Assembly (NCBI GenBank): GCA_918797485.1
Contig: CAKKNE010000004.1
Coordinates: 5,022,001 to 5,086,000, forward strand
Origin: Pelagomonas calceolata
Taxonomy: Eukaryota > Sar > Pelagophyceae > Pelagomonadales > Pelagomonadaceae
Reading direction: 5' to 3'
Length of the DNA: 64,000 bases
The position numbers and the translations under genes are program-made. Below the pieces are notes generated by a model that saw only the letters and a program-made list of their open reading frames with translations, was not told where the DNA came from and did no database searches. Positions within the stretch are counted from its first letter, which is position 1. Each line of letters starts with the position of its first letter. Positions 39,820 through 48,600 of the stretch are shown piece by piece.

Positions 39820-40449
39820 ATGCGCGCCGCGAGCGCCCCGGCGGCGAACCGGCCCGTGGGCGGCGGCCGCGGCGGCCGCGGCCACACCACCAGGACGCCG
39901 CTCTGGCAGCCCCGCCAGAATTCGATCACGAGCGACTTCGGCCGCCAGTGGCGCAAGCCCGTGTGGGCGGGCAACTCGCGGCCCGTGACGCCGACGGAGG
40001 CGGCGTCGCGCCGCGCCTGGGGCCGGAGCGAGGAGCCGTTCACGTACAACTTCGAAAAACGGGCGAAGCAGCGCGAGGCCCAGCGCGCCGCGGAAGCCCT
40101 GAAGTGGGGCTTCGCGCCGCCGCCGCCCGAGGGCTTCGTGAACCCGCTGTCGGCGGCGCGCAAGCGGCCGAACCCCGACACGGTGTGGCGGACGCGCAAG
40201 CTGCTGGCCCAGACGCTGGACCAGCGGCGCGCGCAGCGGGAGCGGTCCATCGAGACCTCGGACTTCCGCCACCTCTCGGACCGGCCGCAATACGACGAGA
40301 CGGCGCGCCAGCAGTTCGGCACGCTCACGCTGACGCAGCCCCTGTCGCCGATCGCCTACGCGCGGCTCAAGCAGAAGATCACGCGCGAGAACTACGAGAA
40401 GCTGCCGCCGCCGAAGGCCTTTAGCCTCGTGAACCTGACGCGGCGCTAG
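39820..40449 (+). CDS. Unknown basic protein, about 209 aa
   Basis: ATG at 39820. Gly/Arg-rich start (VGGGRGGRGH), then a conserved-looking stretch (NSITSDFGRQWRKPVWAGN), a charged helix (FEKRAKQREAQRAAEALKWG), PPPPEGFVNP and another long charged helix (RKLLAQTLDQRRAQRERSIE). Near-complete GC third positions support coding. No family recognised; a microtubule- or RNA-associated protein would be a guess. An overlapping minus-strand ORF (39612-40328) is judged a shadow. Confidence 0.5.
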   Translation: MRAASAPAANRPVGGGRGGRGHTTRTPLWQPRQNSITSDFGRQWRKPVWAGNSRPVTPTEAASRRAWGRSEEPFTYNFEKRAKQREAQRAAEALKWGFAPPPPEGFVNPLSAARKRPNPDTVWRTRKLLAQTLDQRRAQRERSIETSDFRHLSDRPQYDETARQQFGTLTLTQPLSPIAYARLKQKITRENYEKLPPPKAFSLVNLTRR

Positions 40450-40866
40450 CTTAAGTACTACGCCCACACAGTACCTGCCGCCGGAGACCACTCGGGCGAA
40501 GGTCCGCAGGCTCCGATTGGGTCGTCGAAGGATCGCACTATCCGTTGTCCTTTTTCTCTAGGATATTCCTTCCTTAATTATTTATTTATTTGTCGGTGCT
40601 AGTATGTGAGTGCGCTAGCTCTTCATCCTGCGAATTAAGCAGCGGGAGGGAGCGCCCCCAACAGGCACTGGAGGTGCCACCGGTGTCTTATGCTAGGCAC
40701 ACCACCTGGTGCCAGGTTGCCACCGAGGCGCAAGGAACAGTGAAAATCGCAAACGCTCAGTCGCGCGGCTCAGCGCTGCAGGGTGCATCAATCGATCCGC
40801 TACGCCATTTTGGGTGTGCGAGGTGCCCTACTCTCCATCCTTTGCGCGGCTTCCGCCGCGGCATAG
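40450..40866. other. Intergenic region, no gene seen
   Basis: 417 bp between two plus genes; AT-rich TTAATTATTTATTTATTTG near 40573. Should include the promoter of the ligase. No motif copy recognised. Confidence 0.5.
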
Positions 40867-42672
40867 ATGGCCGGCTTCGAAGCCAATTTCTCCTCGCCTG
40901 TGACCAGTGCTAGCGCGGCCTTTCCCTACCTCGCGGCCCTCTCGGACGACGAGGCCGCGGACCGGTTCTTCCTCGAAGACCTTAAGTTGGCCGGCCGGGA
41001 GCTACGCGGCACGTTGTATTCGCGAAAGGCTTTCGCGAAGCTGGCGTTCCGGGCGGCCGCCGCCCTGCGGACGCACGGCGCGCGGCCGGGCGACCGCACC
41101 GCGCATTACTTTACCGACAACCGGCTGGAAGACATTTGTTTCCGGCTAGGCGCCGCGCTCGTCGGGACCGTCCCGGTCACGATCAACTGGCAGAGCGACG
41201 ACGTCCAGCGCGCGGCGAGCAAGGTGCGACGCACCCGCGCGACGCTCGCGCTCGTCGACGAGGCCACGCCCGCGGAGTTCGCCGCCGCCATCCGCCCGGT
41301 CCGGGCGGTCGACGCGGCCCGGGCCCTGGCGGCGGCGGCGCCCCTCGCCCCGGAGCACTTCTGCGGCGCCACCACCGCCGGCGACGACCGCTTCGTCATC
41401 TTCACGAGCGGGACGACCGGCGAGCCCAAGGGCGTCCGACTCACGTACGAGGCCTACGACTGCAACCGGCGGACCTTCGAGGCGTTCCTGGAGTGCGCCG
41501 CCCCAGACGTGCAAGTGGACGTCGTGGCGACGAACCCGCTCCACCACACGAACTCGACGGCCATGGTCGACTGGGCCTGCCGCCGGCCGCGGGCGGCGCT
41601 GCGGCTCCTCCAGCGGTACACGACGCAGTACTGGGGCGTGGTGGTGGCAGCGGCCTGCGGCCTGCCCTGGGAAAACGTGAAGCGCTTCGACGGCGAAGCG
41701 ACACAGCGCGCCGTGGCGCGGCGGGCGTCGCTGCTCGCCGCGGAGCCGCAGCGCGTCGTGTGTCCTCTCGTGGCGCGCCACGTAGACTTCCTCGAGTCGC
41801 TTTGCGCCCAGGGCACGCTGCCGGTAGACCCGGCGGCCTTCAGGAGCTGCGTCGGGGGGTGCGGCGTCGTCTTGTTGCTGGGCTCGGCACCAGTAGGACC
41901 TACGACGGTCCAGCGGCTGGAAAAGCGGTGCGCCCAGCGGCCGACCGTGCGCTTCGGCTCCACCGAAACGTGCCTGCAGGTCTGCGGCACGCCGCTCGAC
42001 GCGCCCCTGGCGGCGTTCGAGCGGGGCTGGGCCCACACGTGGCGCGGCGAGCCGTGCGCGGGCTACTACATCGGGCGGGCCCACGCGCCGCACACGGAGG
42101 CGAAGGTCGTCCGGTCCGTCGACCGGGCCAGCCAGGAATTCCTAGTGACGTGCGGCGAGGGCGAGCCCGGCTTCATCGTCGCGCGGGGCCGGAACGTCTT
42201 CGCGGGCTACGTGGGCGACGACGAGGCCACCGCCGCCGCGCTCGAGGGCGGCTGGTACCTGAACCTCGGCGACGTCGGGTACGCCCTCGGGGGCGACCTT
42301 TACTGGCAGAGCCGCGACTCGGCCATGCTCATCAAGGGCGGCTCGAACTACTCGTACGAACAAATCAACCAGGAGCTCTCGGAGTTCCTCGCGGCGGCGT
42401 ATTTCGGCGGCGAGGGGGGCGCGTGCGCGGTGGCCGTCGTCGGGCTCCGGCTGGACTCCGAGCACGAAGACCAGTGTTGCTGCACGATCGAGCTCAAGAC
42501 AGATCTCGCGCGGTCGAAGCGCGCCGAGATCGAAGCGACCTTCGTCGCCCGGGCGCGGCACGCCGTCGCGTGCAAGGGCGCGCGGCCGGACCGCGTTCGG
42601 TTCGCGGCGCTGCCGCGGAACTTCAAAGGGGCCGTCCTCGTGAAGGAGTTGAAGGCGGCGGCTTGGGACTAA
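40867..42672 (+). CDS. AMP-forming acyl-CoA synthetase-like ligase
   Basis: 601 aa, single exon. ANL superfamily: it activates a carboxylate with ATP, usually to form a CoA thioester. Visible core motifs: VIFTSGTTGEPKGVRLTYEA (P-loop), VATNPLHHTNSTAMV, RFGSTETCLQVCG, YLNLGDVGYALGG (with the adenosine-binding Asp) and IKGGSNYSYEQINQEL. The C-terminal lysine sits in FAALPRNFKGAVLVKELK. The RNP/AMP-binding order is complete, so it is probably active. There is no obvious presequence. Substrate cannot be told from sequence alone. Confidence 0.5.
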   Translation: MAGFEANFSSPVTSASAAFPYLAALSDDEAADRFFLEDLKLAGRELRGTLYSRKAFAKLAFRAAAALRTHGARPGDRTAHYFTDNRLEDICFRLGAALVGTVPVTINWQSDDVQRAASKVRRTRATLALVDEATPAEFAAAIRPVRAVDAARALAAAAPLAPEHFCGATTAGDDRFVIFTSGTTGEPKGVRLTYEAYDCNRRTFEAFLECAAPDVQVDVVATNPLHHTNSTAMVDWACRRPRAALRLLQRYTTQYWGVVVAAACGLPWENVKRFDGEATQRAVARRASLLAAEPQRVVCPLVARHVDFLESLCAQGTLPVDPAAFRSCVGGCGVVLLLGSAPVGPTTVQRLEKRCAQRPTVRFGSTETCLQVCGTPLDAPLAAFERGWAHTWRGEPCAGYYIGRAHAPHTEAKVVRSVDRASQEFLVTCGEGEPGFIVARGRNVFAGYVGDDEATAAALEGGWYLNLGDVGYALGGDLYWQSRDSAMLIKGGSNYSYEQINQELSEFLAAAYFGGEGGACAVAVVGLRLDSEHEDQCCCTIELKTDLARSKRAEIEATFVARARHAVACKGARPDRVRFAALPRNFKGAVLVKELKAAAWD

Positions 42673-43031
42673 TGTTTTTTGTTTGTTTTTTTTTTTGCTT
42701 GCTTAAGAGCTAGGCCACCTAGCCGCGGCCCGCCGCTTTTTTAATACACAGCTCTAGTGACAGAAACGAGAAGATCCGAGGATCCTTTTGCGAAGAGGTG
42801 CTGTTGTTGTTAGCTAGGACTGGGCGAAGGGTCCGCGCAGATTCGCGGTAGTAGTAGTTACCTTACGGCACGCGCAGCTAGCGGCAGTAAGACACTAGCA
42901 AGCAGATTCAGAGTGGCAGACTCCTGGGCAGCACACACGCCCGGCGGGGCAGCCCTTGGTGTAGAGCGCCGGAGCTGCCTCGGCAACCCGCCCCCGTCCG
43001 CGTGGCCACTCAGAGACCATCATCCGCGACG
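42673..43031. promoter_or_regulatory. Upstream region of BBS5
   Basis: 359 bp; T-rich start (poly-T near 42685), one 5'-flank motif (42877-42898) oriented to BBS5. No gene seen. Confidence 0.5.
42877..42898 (+). promoter_or_regulatory. 5'-flank motif copy h
   Basis: GCTAGCGG, CA, GTAAGACACTAG; 134 bp upstream of the BBS5 ATG, same orientation. Confidence 0.5.
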
Positions 43032-44230
43032 ATGCCCGACACGCCCTTCAAGCACCTCGCCACCCAGGCCTTCGACGAGGTCTGGGAGGATCGAGCCATC
43101 CGCTTCGACGCCCCCGTCCGGCAGCTCGAGGCGCGGCCGGGCGAGCGGGTCGCGGACAGCGTGAACTCGGTCGAGGACTCGAAGGGGGGCAACGGGGAAC
43201 GTGGCGCGTTGATCGTGAGCACCCTGCGGCTCTCGTGGGTGTCCCACAAGAACTCGCGGAAGAACCTGAGCATCGGGTGGGCGACCGTCGCCCACCTGCA
43301 GATAAAAAAGACGAAAAGCAAGCTGCGGGGGAACACGAAGGCGCTGCACGTCGCGACGCGCTTCGAGGGCTCGCGGTTCGAGTTCGTGTTCACGTCGCTC
43401 GTCCAGCACGCGCCCAAGCTGTTCGCGACGGCGCTGCAGGTGCACAAGGCGTACGAGTCGACGAAGCTGTACCGCGACCTGAAGCTGCGCGGGAGCGTGG
43501 TCAGGGAGGGCAAGCTCAACCTGCTGCCGCACGAGGAGGTCTTCTCGCAGCGCAAGGGCGTCTGGAACCTGAGCGCGGAGCAGGGCAACCTGGGGTCGTT
43601 CTTCGTGACCAACGTCCGGCTCGTCTGGCACGCGCAGAACGCCGAGAACTTCAACGTCTCCATCCCCTACATGCAGATGGCCGAGGTGCGCGTGCGGGGC
43701 TCGAAGTTCGGGCCCGCGCTCGTGGTGCAGACGACGAAGTCGAGCGGCGACTACGCGCTCGGGTTCCGGGTGGACCCCGAGGACCGGTCGGGCCCGGCGC
43801 GCGAACTTTTGGGCGCGGGGCGCCCGGCCCACCGGGTGACGCGCGCGCAGGCTGGGCGAGGTGATGCAGGAGATCACGTCGCTCCACCAGATCTACGCGC
43901 AGGAGCCCGTCTTCGGCGTGGACGTGTCCGTGAAGAAGGAGGCGCTCGAGGCGGCCGCCGAGGAGCGCGGACCCGTGCGGAAATCAGCCGGCGCGGGCCG
44001 CGCCGGTTCGGACTCGAGCGTCGCGCAGGCGAAAACGCATCGAGGACGACGTCGAGATCGTGGGCGGCGGCGGCGAGGACCACGACGCCGTCGTGGCCGC
44101 CTACTACGCGGACGCCGGGCGCAAGTCCGAAAAAAACATCGTGTACGACCCCCATTTGGGCCTGGCGATCGAGGAGCTCCCGCCCGGGGTCACCACGAAG
44201 TCGCTGTGGGAGCTCACGTTTTATGATTAA
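43032..44230 (+). CDS. BBS5: BBS5, BBSome subunit
   Basis: Exons 43032-43786, 43851-43964, 44029-44230; 356 aa. BBS5 carries two PH-like domains and belongs to the BBSome, which sorts membrane proteins into and out of cilia. The match is strong throughout: WEDRAIRFDAPVRQLEARPG, DSKGGNGERGALIVSTLRLS, FEGSRFEFVFTSL, HKAYESTKLYRDLKLRG, QGNLGSFFVTNVRLVWHAQN, FNVSIPYMQM and SGDYALGFRVDPEDR, then ITSLHQIYAQEPVFGVD and RIEDDVEI. Intron 1 is GT-AG, 64 bp; intron 2 is a decayed introner, GC-AG. The stop codon overlaps that of the opposite gene by two bases. Confidence 0.5.
43973..44028 (+). mobile_element. Introner copy 13, decayed
   Basis: Left end CCGTGCGGAAATCAGCC is recognisable; right end is reduced to GTCGCGCAG. 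Flanking 8-mers GCGCGGAC (43965) and GCGAAAAC (44029) match at 5 of 8. Intron 43965-44028, GC-AG. Confidence 0.5.
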
Positions 44231-44676
44231 GTTTTCTGTCGTTTTTGATTCTGCTCCCGGAGTTGCGCGAGCTCCTCCTTCAGCGCCTCGACTTCCGCCG
44301 CCTCCGCGGCCCTCCGTTTCGCGGCTGCGTTGCGCTCCCGCGCCGCGGCGAGCTCCGCGCGCAGTCTCGCGACCTCGGACGAGCCGGATGCGGGCGCCTC
44401 GTCCTCGCTCTCGCTCTCGCTCTCGCTCTCGGAGGAGCTGGCCGCCGCGGCCGCGGGCGCGCTCGCCTCGGACTCGGACTCGGACTCGGACTCGCTCTCC
44501 GAGGACGCGGCGGCGGCGACCGTCGCAGACGCTGCTGGCGCTGCTGGCGCCGCGCCGCCGTGCGAGAACTTGCACTTGTCGCCGTTGCGGCAGCCGGCGG
44601 GCGTGCCGTAGAAGGCGCAGGCAGCATAGGGCTCGGCGGCGTTGGCGTAGAGCTTGTATTTTTTTATGCGCACCAT
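44227..44676 (-). CDS. CCCH zinc-finger protein with Ser-Glu repeats
   Basis: 149 aa. CAFYGTPAGCRNGDKCKFSH gives a C-x8-C-x5-C-x3-H zinc finger, typically RNA-binding. Two runs of alternating Ser-Glu (near residues 58-70 and 82-92) come from TCGCTC-type codon repeats in the DNA. A coiled-coil C terminus follows (RLRAELAAARERNAAAKRRA; VEALKEELAQLREQNQ). ATG at 44676 follows a T-run. Its stop codon TAA lies at 44229-44227, overlapping the BBS5 stop on the other strand. Confidence 0.5.
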   Translation of the reverse strand: MVRIKKYKLYANAAEPYAACAFYGTPAGCRNGDKCKFSHGGAAPAAPAASATVAAAASSESESESESESEASAPAAAAASSSESESESESEDEAPASGSSEVARLRAELAAARERNAAAKRRAAEAAEVEALKEELAQLREQNQKRQKT

Positions 44677-44918
44677 TTGCTAACTATGTTATTTATCTCC
44701 GTTAGAGTATACCGTGGGTAACCCACCCTCTTGCGCACTGCAATGGGTGGTGCTACAAGTACAGGGTGCGACCGGGTGGTGCAGCTCCAGCCGTAGTAGC
44801 AGGCAAAAGGCAAAAGAGAGACACACTAGGATTCACTCGTCGCGGCCTCGAGTCTGTCGGGGAAAGTCACATTTATGCGCGCGGGAAGGATGGGGAAGGG
44901 CGCGCGCGCGGAGTGACG

Positions 44919-45110
44919 CTAGGCCGAGCCCGAGTACGTCGTGTCGGGCGTCACGGCCAGCTTCTTCATCTGCACCGACGACTTCGGGTCCAGCGTCGCC
45001 GGGTCCAGCGTGGGCACCGCGCTCCAGACGCTCTTGCCCGAGTTCTTCTGCACGACGACGTACGTGAGGCCGCCGCAGCAGAACACGAGGCCGATGAGGT
45101 ACACCACGGA
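44919..45110 (-). CDS. Orphan 3' exon of a single-pass membrane protein
   Basis: After a 3' splice site (CACTGCAG at 45111-45118, minus strand) the frame reads SVVYLIGLVFCCGGLTYVVV then QKNSGKSVWSAVPTLDPATL to a stop at 44919. One hydrophobic helix plus a short tail. No upstream exon is found: the sequence to the right is the Cys-rich module on the other strand. Codon bias supports coding. Confidence 0.5.
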   Translation of the reverse strand, partial: SVVYLIGLVFCCGGLTYVVVQKNSGKSVWSAVPTLDPATLDPKSSVQMKKLAVTPDTTYSGSA

Positions 45111-45113
45111 CTG

Positions 45114-45569
45114 CAGTGGACGGGCGAGGAGTGCCAGGCCGGCGACGCGGGCCTGCCGGCCGCGTGCGCGCCGCCGCCGCCGACGCCCGCGCCGACGAAG
45201 GAGTTCCCGACGTGCGGCGTGCGCATCAGCCTCGGCAACGGGGCTGGCTTCCATTGCGAAGATGATCCCTCGGCGACGGAGCACGCCGGCAAGAAGATCG
45301 TCTTCGCGTGCTGCGACGCCGACATGCGTTACAGCACGTGCACGCGGGCGGATGCGGACGGCGAGTGCTACGCGGGTTTCCTGAATCCGGTATCGAATTT
45401 CGCGCCGAAGACGTGGCACGAGGCCACGAACGTGTGCGCGGCCGAAGGCAAGGTCCTCTGCGGCGTCGAGCAGCCGTGCATGAACAAGGGGTGCCACTAC
45501 AACGGTCACTACCAGTGGACGGGCGAGGAGTGCCAGGCCGGCGACGCGGGCCTGCCGGCCGCGTGCTGA
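45114..45569 (+). CDS. Cys-rich extracellular module protein, 5' truncated
   Basis: Begins in mid-module (QWTGEECQAGDAGLPAACA), then a PPPPTPAPTKEFP linker and one complete module (CGVRISLGNGAGFHCEDDPS to YQWTGEECQAGDAGLPAAC). Only a few residues in the module differ from the gene at 22391-22860. The last 53 bp of each module (45114-45166, 45514-45566) are identical. There is no start codon or signal peptide; the upstream side is an opposite-strand exon of an unrelated gene. Confidence 0.5.
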   Translation, partial: QWTGEECQAGDAGLPAACAPPPPTPAPTKEFPTCGVRISLGNGAGFHCEDDPSATEHAGKKIVFACCDADMRYSTCTRADADGECYAGFLNPVSNFAPKTWHEATNVCAAEGKVLCGVEQPCMNKGCHYNGHYQWTGEECQAGDAGLPAAC

Positions 45570-45681
45570 TCTACCGCCCACTTTCTCCTTCCCCTACCAG
45601 GCTACCACTACTCTAGAATCTCGCAAATGGTGTAAGAAACTGTATATTTTCATCCAACGAAACACACATTCGTATGGATAC

Positions 45682-46838
45682 CTACGAAAATTCCCGGTTC
45701 GCGGCCACCGCCACGAACTTCACCGTCCCGATCCGATACCCCACGATCATCAGCAGGATGGCCACCGCTCCCCGCGCCGTCCTGATCCCGGTCCGCATCA
45801 GTCCCCGCAAAGATCGCCAGCGCAGCGCGCTCCGGAAGACGGCGGGCCAGAATGGGGCGATGTTCCGCGTCCAATCCTCGACCACGATCTTCGACGAGGC
45901 GAAGCCCGGTTGTTTGCCGAACAAAGACCGGTAGTCCGCGCCGGAGCACCACTTCGGCAGATAATAGCAGTAGTTGATGGCCCCTAGGACCGCTCGCTCG
46001 ACGCGGCCCAACCGCTTATCGGGCTCGAGGTCGCGGTGGCACCAGGTGACCTGCGTGGGCATCGAACATGACGCTGGCGCCGACGGGCGTCGACGGCGAA
46101 GACGCCGCGCGCCACGCAGCTGACGGCGCCGCCCGGCGCGCAGAGCCGCGCGAGCTCCTCGACGAACCTGGGCTTGTCCGGCATGTGCTCGCCGCTCTCC
46201 AGGGACCACACCAGGTCGAAGGAGCCGTCGGCGAAGGCCGTGCTCGTCGCGTCCTCGGCCTTCAGGGTGACGTTCAGGCCCTGCGAGAGCTCGTTGCCCC
46301 GCGCCGCTTGCTTCGGCGACAACGTCAGGCCCACGACGTCCGCGCCGTACTTCCTCGCAATGTACCGCGACGAGCCGCCGACGCCGCACCCGACGTCCAG
46401 CACGCGCAGGCGGCGCCCGTCCCGCCTGCACCGGGCGGCCACGCCGTCCGCGCCGCAGAGCTCGAGCGCCTTCTCGATCATGTCGTCCTGCGCCTCGACG
46501 TGGCGCGCGAACGACGCCGGCTTCTCTCCTTCGCGGTAGTACCCATGATGCATGTGCTCCCCCCAGACCTCCTCCCAGATCCCCGAGCTCTCGTCGTAGA
46601 ACTCGCCGATCCCCCGCTTGAGCTGCGCGTCCGTGCGCGCCTGCACCCGCCCGCCCAGACGTCGACGGCCTTCGGGTACTCGACCCAGCCTGTGTGTTGC
46701 ACGATGAGCCTCGCGGCCGCGCGCCACCGTCGGCGCGACGGGCTGGACACTGCATTCATGCCAGTAATGTTGCGGCGCGCGCGGCGGCGCGAAGGCCTGG
46801 CACAGTGCTGGCAGGTAGAGCAAGCGGTGCATCGGCAT
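45682..46838 (-). CDS. VTE4: Tocopherol C-methyltransferase (VTE4-like), plastid
   Basis: Exons 46838-46125 and 46050-45682; about 360 aa. It methylates gamma- to alpha-tocopherol with S-adenosylmethionine. LKRGIGEFYDESSGIWEEVW, then GEHMHHGYYREG, LRVLDVGCGVGGSSRYIARK (SAM motif I) and DLVWSLESGEHMPDK are typical, and HRDLEPDKRLGRVERAVLGA follows the splice. The N terminus MPMHRLLYLPALCQAFAPPR has the AFAP presequence of secondary plastids. A CACACAG before GCTGGGTC near 46690 hints at another introner in the linker between presequence and enzyme, but the frame stays open without it. Confidence 0.5.
46051..46116 (-). mobile_element. Introner copy 17, decayed
   Basis: In gene orientation the target copies are GTCAGCTG (46124-46117) and GTCACCTG (46050-46043), one mismatch. 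The element begins CGTGGCGCGCGG and ends TGCCCACGCAG. Intron 46051-46124, GT-AG. Confidence 0.5.
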
Positions 46839-47453
46839 CGGTGCAGCGTAACGACGCGCGCAGAGGTGTCCCCCTCGACTTTTGTGAGTTCTAGCGTCTT
46901 AACCTAGTGATCGATAGTATCGCTAAGACAGTAGAAACGCGGCCCGACCCTTGATAACCACAAGAACGGTCCTAGAAGTGTAAGTGTGAGGCCGGTCGCA
47001 ATTATTAGTAGCAAAAACGCCTAGCATCCATAGTTTACACCGCGGCGCGCGGCGTCCTACATCGTCGCGCGTCTTCGGGGCGTTCGGGGCGGCGGGCGCA
47101 TCGGGCGAGGCAACACAACTTCATAAGGCCGTGCGCGACGCGGGGCCGGGGCGCCAGACGCAAAGCTCCCAGACACTGAACAGAACCCGCGCCGCGAGCC
47201 GCGGTCGCGGGCGAGCGCGCCGCCGCCGCGCCGCCGCGGGCCGCGGCGCGCCGGACTCGGAATCGAGACAACTCTCAGGGTGCCCAACTCTCGTCCCGCA
47301 GGTAATCGGTGCGCGAGGTCATGACGGCGATGCGCGTGCTCCGGTTCGTCGTCGCCTCTCTCGACGACGGCGCAGTCGTACAAAAAACCGCATGAATGAA
47401 AAGGTCTCCCGGGTGGCGGCCTTCTTCGACTAGCACCGGAACAACAACCTCAC
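46839..47453. other. Intergenic region, no confident gene
   Basis: 615 bp. A distorted 5'-flank motif (CTAGCGTCTTAACCTAG) lies near 46891-46907, 53 bp upstream of VTE4 in its orientation. Arg-rich ORFs on both strands at 47050-47430 lack convincing codon bias. Confidence 0.5.
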
Positions 47454-48313
47454 CTAAGGCGGGTACCCCTCAGCGCCGTCGAGAAACGCGACCGCGTGGT
47501 CGACGAACGCCGCCTGGTCCGCCGGCGGAAGGCGGAAGACGCGGTTGACGACGTCGTGCAGGAGCGGCTGCTCGCGATCCGGCCGGTGCGGCGGCTCGAC
47601 GATCGCGACGTCGGACGCCCGAGAGAAGTCCGTGCGGCACGGCGCCACCGCCCAGCGGCAGGTCGGGTGCCGCGCCCCGAACGCGACCGCGGCGTCGCGG
47701 CAGACGCGGGGACAGTGCGCCGGCGAGCTCACGCAAAAGGCGCGCTCCACCTGTGTGGAAATCAAAATTTTACGGCGCGTTCTGAATCGTCGCGTCGACC
47801 TCCACGCCATCGATGCGACTCCTGCTCGATGGCGTGGCGATGCCGGTCCCTCGCCGCTCGACGGAGCCAGGATAGCACCCGACGCACTGGTTGATTTCCA
47901 CACAGCGCTCCACGCCACGCGCGCGGCACAGCTCCGAGAAGCGCTCGAGCTCCTCCCGCGTGTTGAGGGCGTCGTCGAGGACGACCGCGTCGCTTATGAG
48001 CGCGTCGGAGGACGCTCGGGAGTTTCCTTCCCGCAGGCGTCGTAAGATGACGGCACCCTCGGTCTCGCCCGTCTCCTCGTCCGTCGACGCGCCCGAGCCC
48101 ACCACGAACAGGTCCGCCGCCTCCGCTTTGGCCTGTGCGAAATCTGTGTGTCTCGGCCCCCGCGCCGTCCGCTGATTTCGCGCGGATAATTGCCAAATCG
48201 TACCCGTAGGCGACGCGGCCGCCGCCGCCGCCCCACACGACCGTCTCCCAGTTTGGGGCCCTTAGATGGAAGCCGTGCACGAGGACCGCCGTCTTCGCGT
48301 GGCCGCACGCCAT
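47454..48313 (-). CDS. DUF218/YdcF-like protein, three exons
   Basis: Exons 48313-48194, 48132-47914, 47750-47454; 211 aa. After splicing, DLAKAEAADLFVVGSGASTD is followed by LISDAVVLDDALNTREELER and AFCVSSPAHCPRVCRDAAV, the alternating strand-helix order of DUF218 proteins. These are small Rossmann-like proteins of uncertain, possibly cell-envelope or vacuolar, function. VVGSGAST near the N terminus and the Ser/His-rich loop (VSSPAHCPR) are candidate site residues. Both introns are introners, one old and one young, in different target contexts. The start could also be an upstream Met; 48313 was chosen at the codon-bias onset. Confidence 0.5.
47751..47905 (-). mobile_element. Introner copy 10, near full length, reversed
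   Basis: Perfect target duplication CGCTCCAC at 47743-47750 and 47906-47913 (GTGGAGCG in gene orientation). Ends CTGTGTGGAAATCAAAATTTT and GGTTGATTTCCACACAG. Relative to its gene it lies in the opposite orientation to copies 2 and 9. Intron 47751-47913, GT-AG. Confidence 0.5.
48133..48185 (-). mobile_element. Introner copy 11, decayed
   Basis: In gene orientation it begins CCGCGCGAAATCAGCGG and ends CAGATTTCGCACAG. Flanking 8-mers GCAATTAT and GCCAAAGC share 3 of 8 bases, so the target copy has drifted. Intron 48133-48193, GC-AG, restores DLAKAEAAD in frame. Confidence 0.5.
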
Positions 48314-48522
48314 CAGGAGCGCGGCCAGAATGTGACGCCGACCTCGCGCACCGCTGCCAGCAGTTCCAAGGCGGCCGGTCGCATGCGCCGGCGCGGCACA
48401 GTAGAGAGCATGATGACCCTGCATCCGTACGCCCCCGTGCCGGGGACACAGCTTGGTTGGTCAGTTGCCTGTCTTACGCACGCGTGCTCGCATGCGCTTT
48501 TTACAAAGTGCGCCAGCATGGA

Positions 48523-48544
48523 GCTAGCGGCGGTAAGACACTAG
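48523..48544 (+). promoter_or_regulatory. 5'-flank motif copy i
   Basis: GCTAGCGG, CG, GTAAGACACTAG; 57 bp upstream of the ATG at 48601, same orientation; the shortest spacing seen. Confidence 0.5.
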
Positions 48545-48600
48545 GCGACAAAGCGCTAGTGCACAGGCTTCCCTGCCGTCCCTGCAGGCTCATTCAGCCC

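Noticed and set aside
39612-40328. Minus-strand ORF ending WYNWDAALDSRETQ
   Set aside because: Weaker third-position bias than the overlapping plus gene and no recognised motif; kept only as a remote alternative.
46640-46700. Extra introner in VTE4 (CACACAG before GCTGGGTC)
   Set aside because: No matching left end or target copy found, and the frame is intact without it; mentioned only in the gene entry.
47050-47433. Possible small gene between VTE4 and the DUF218 gene
   Set aside because: Arg/Pro-rich ORFs exist on both strands, none with a clear start, domain or codon bias.
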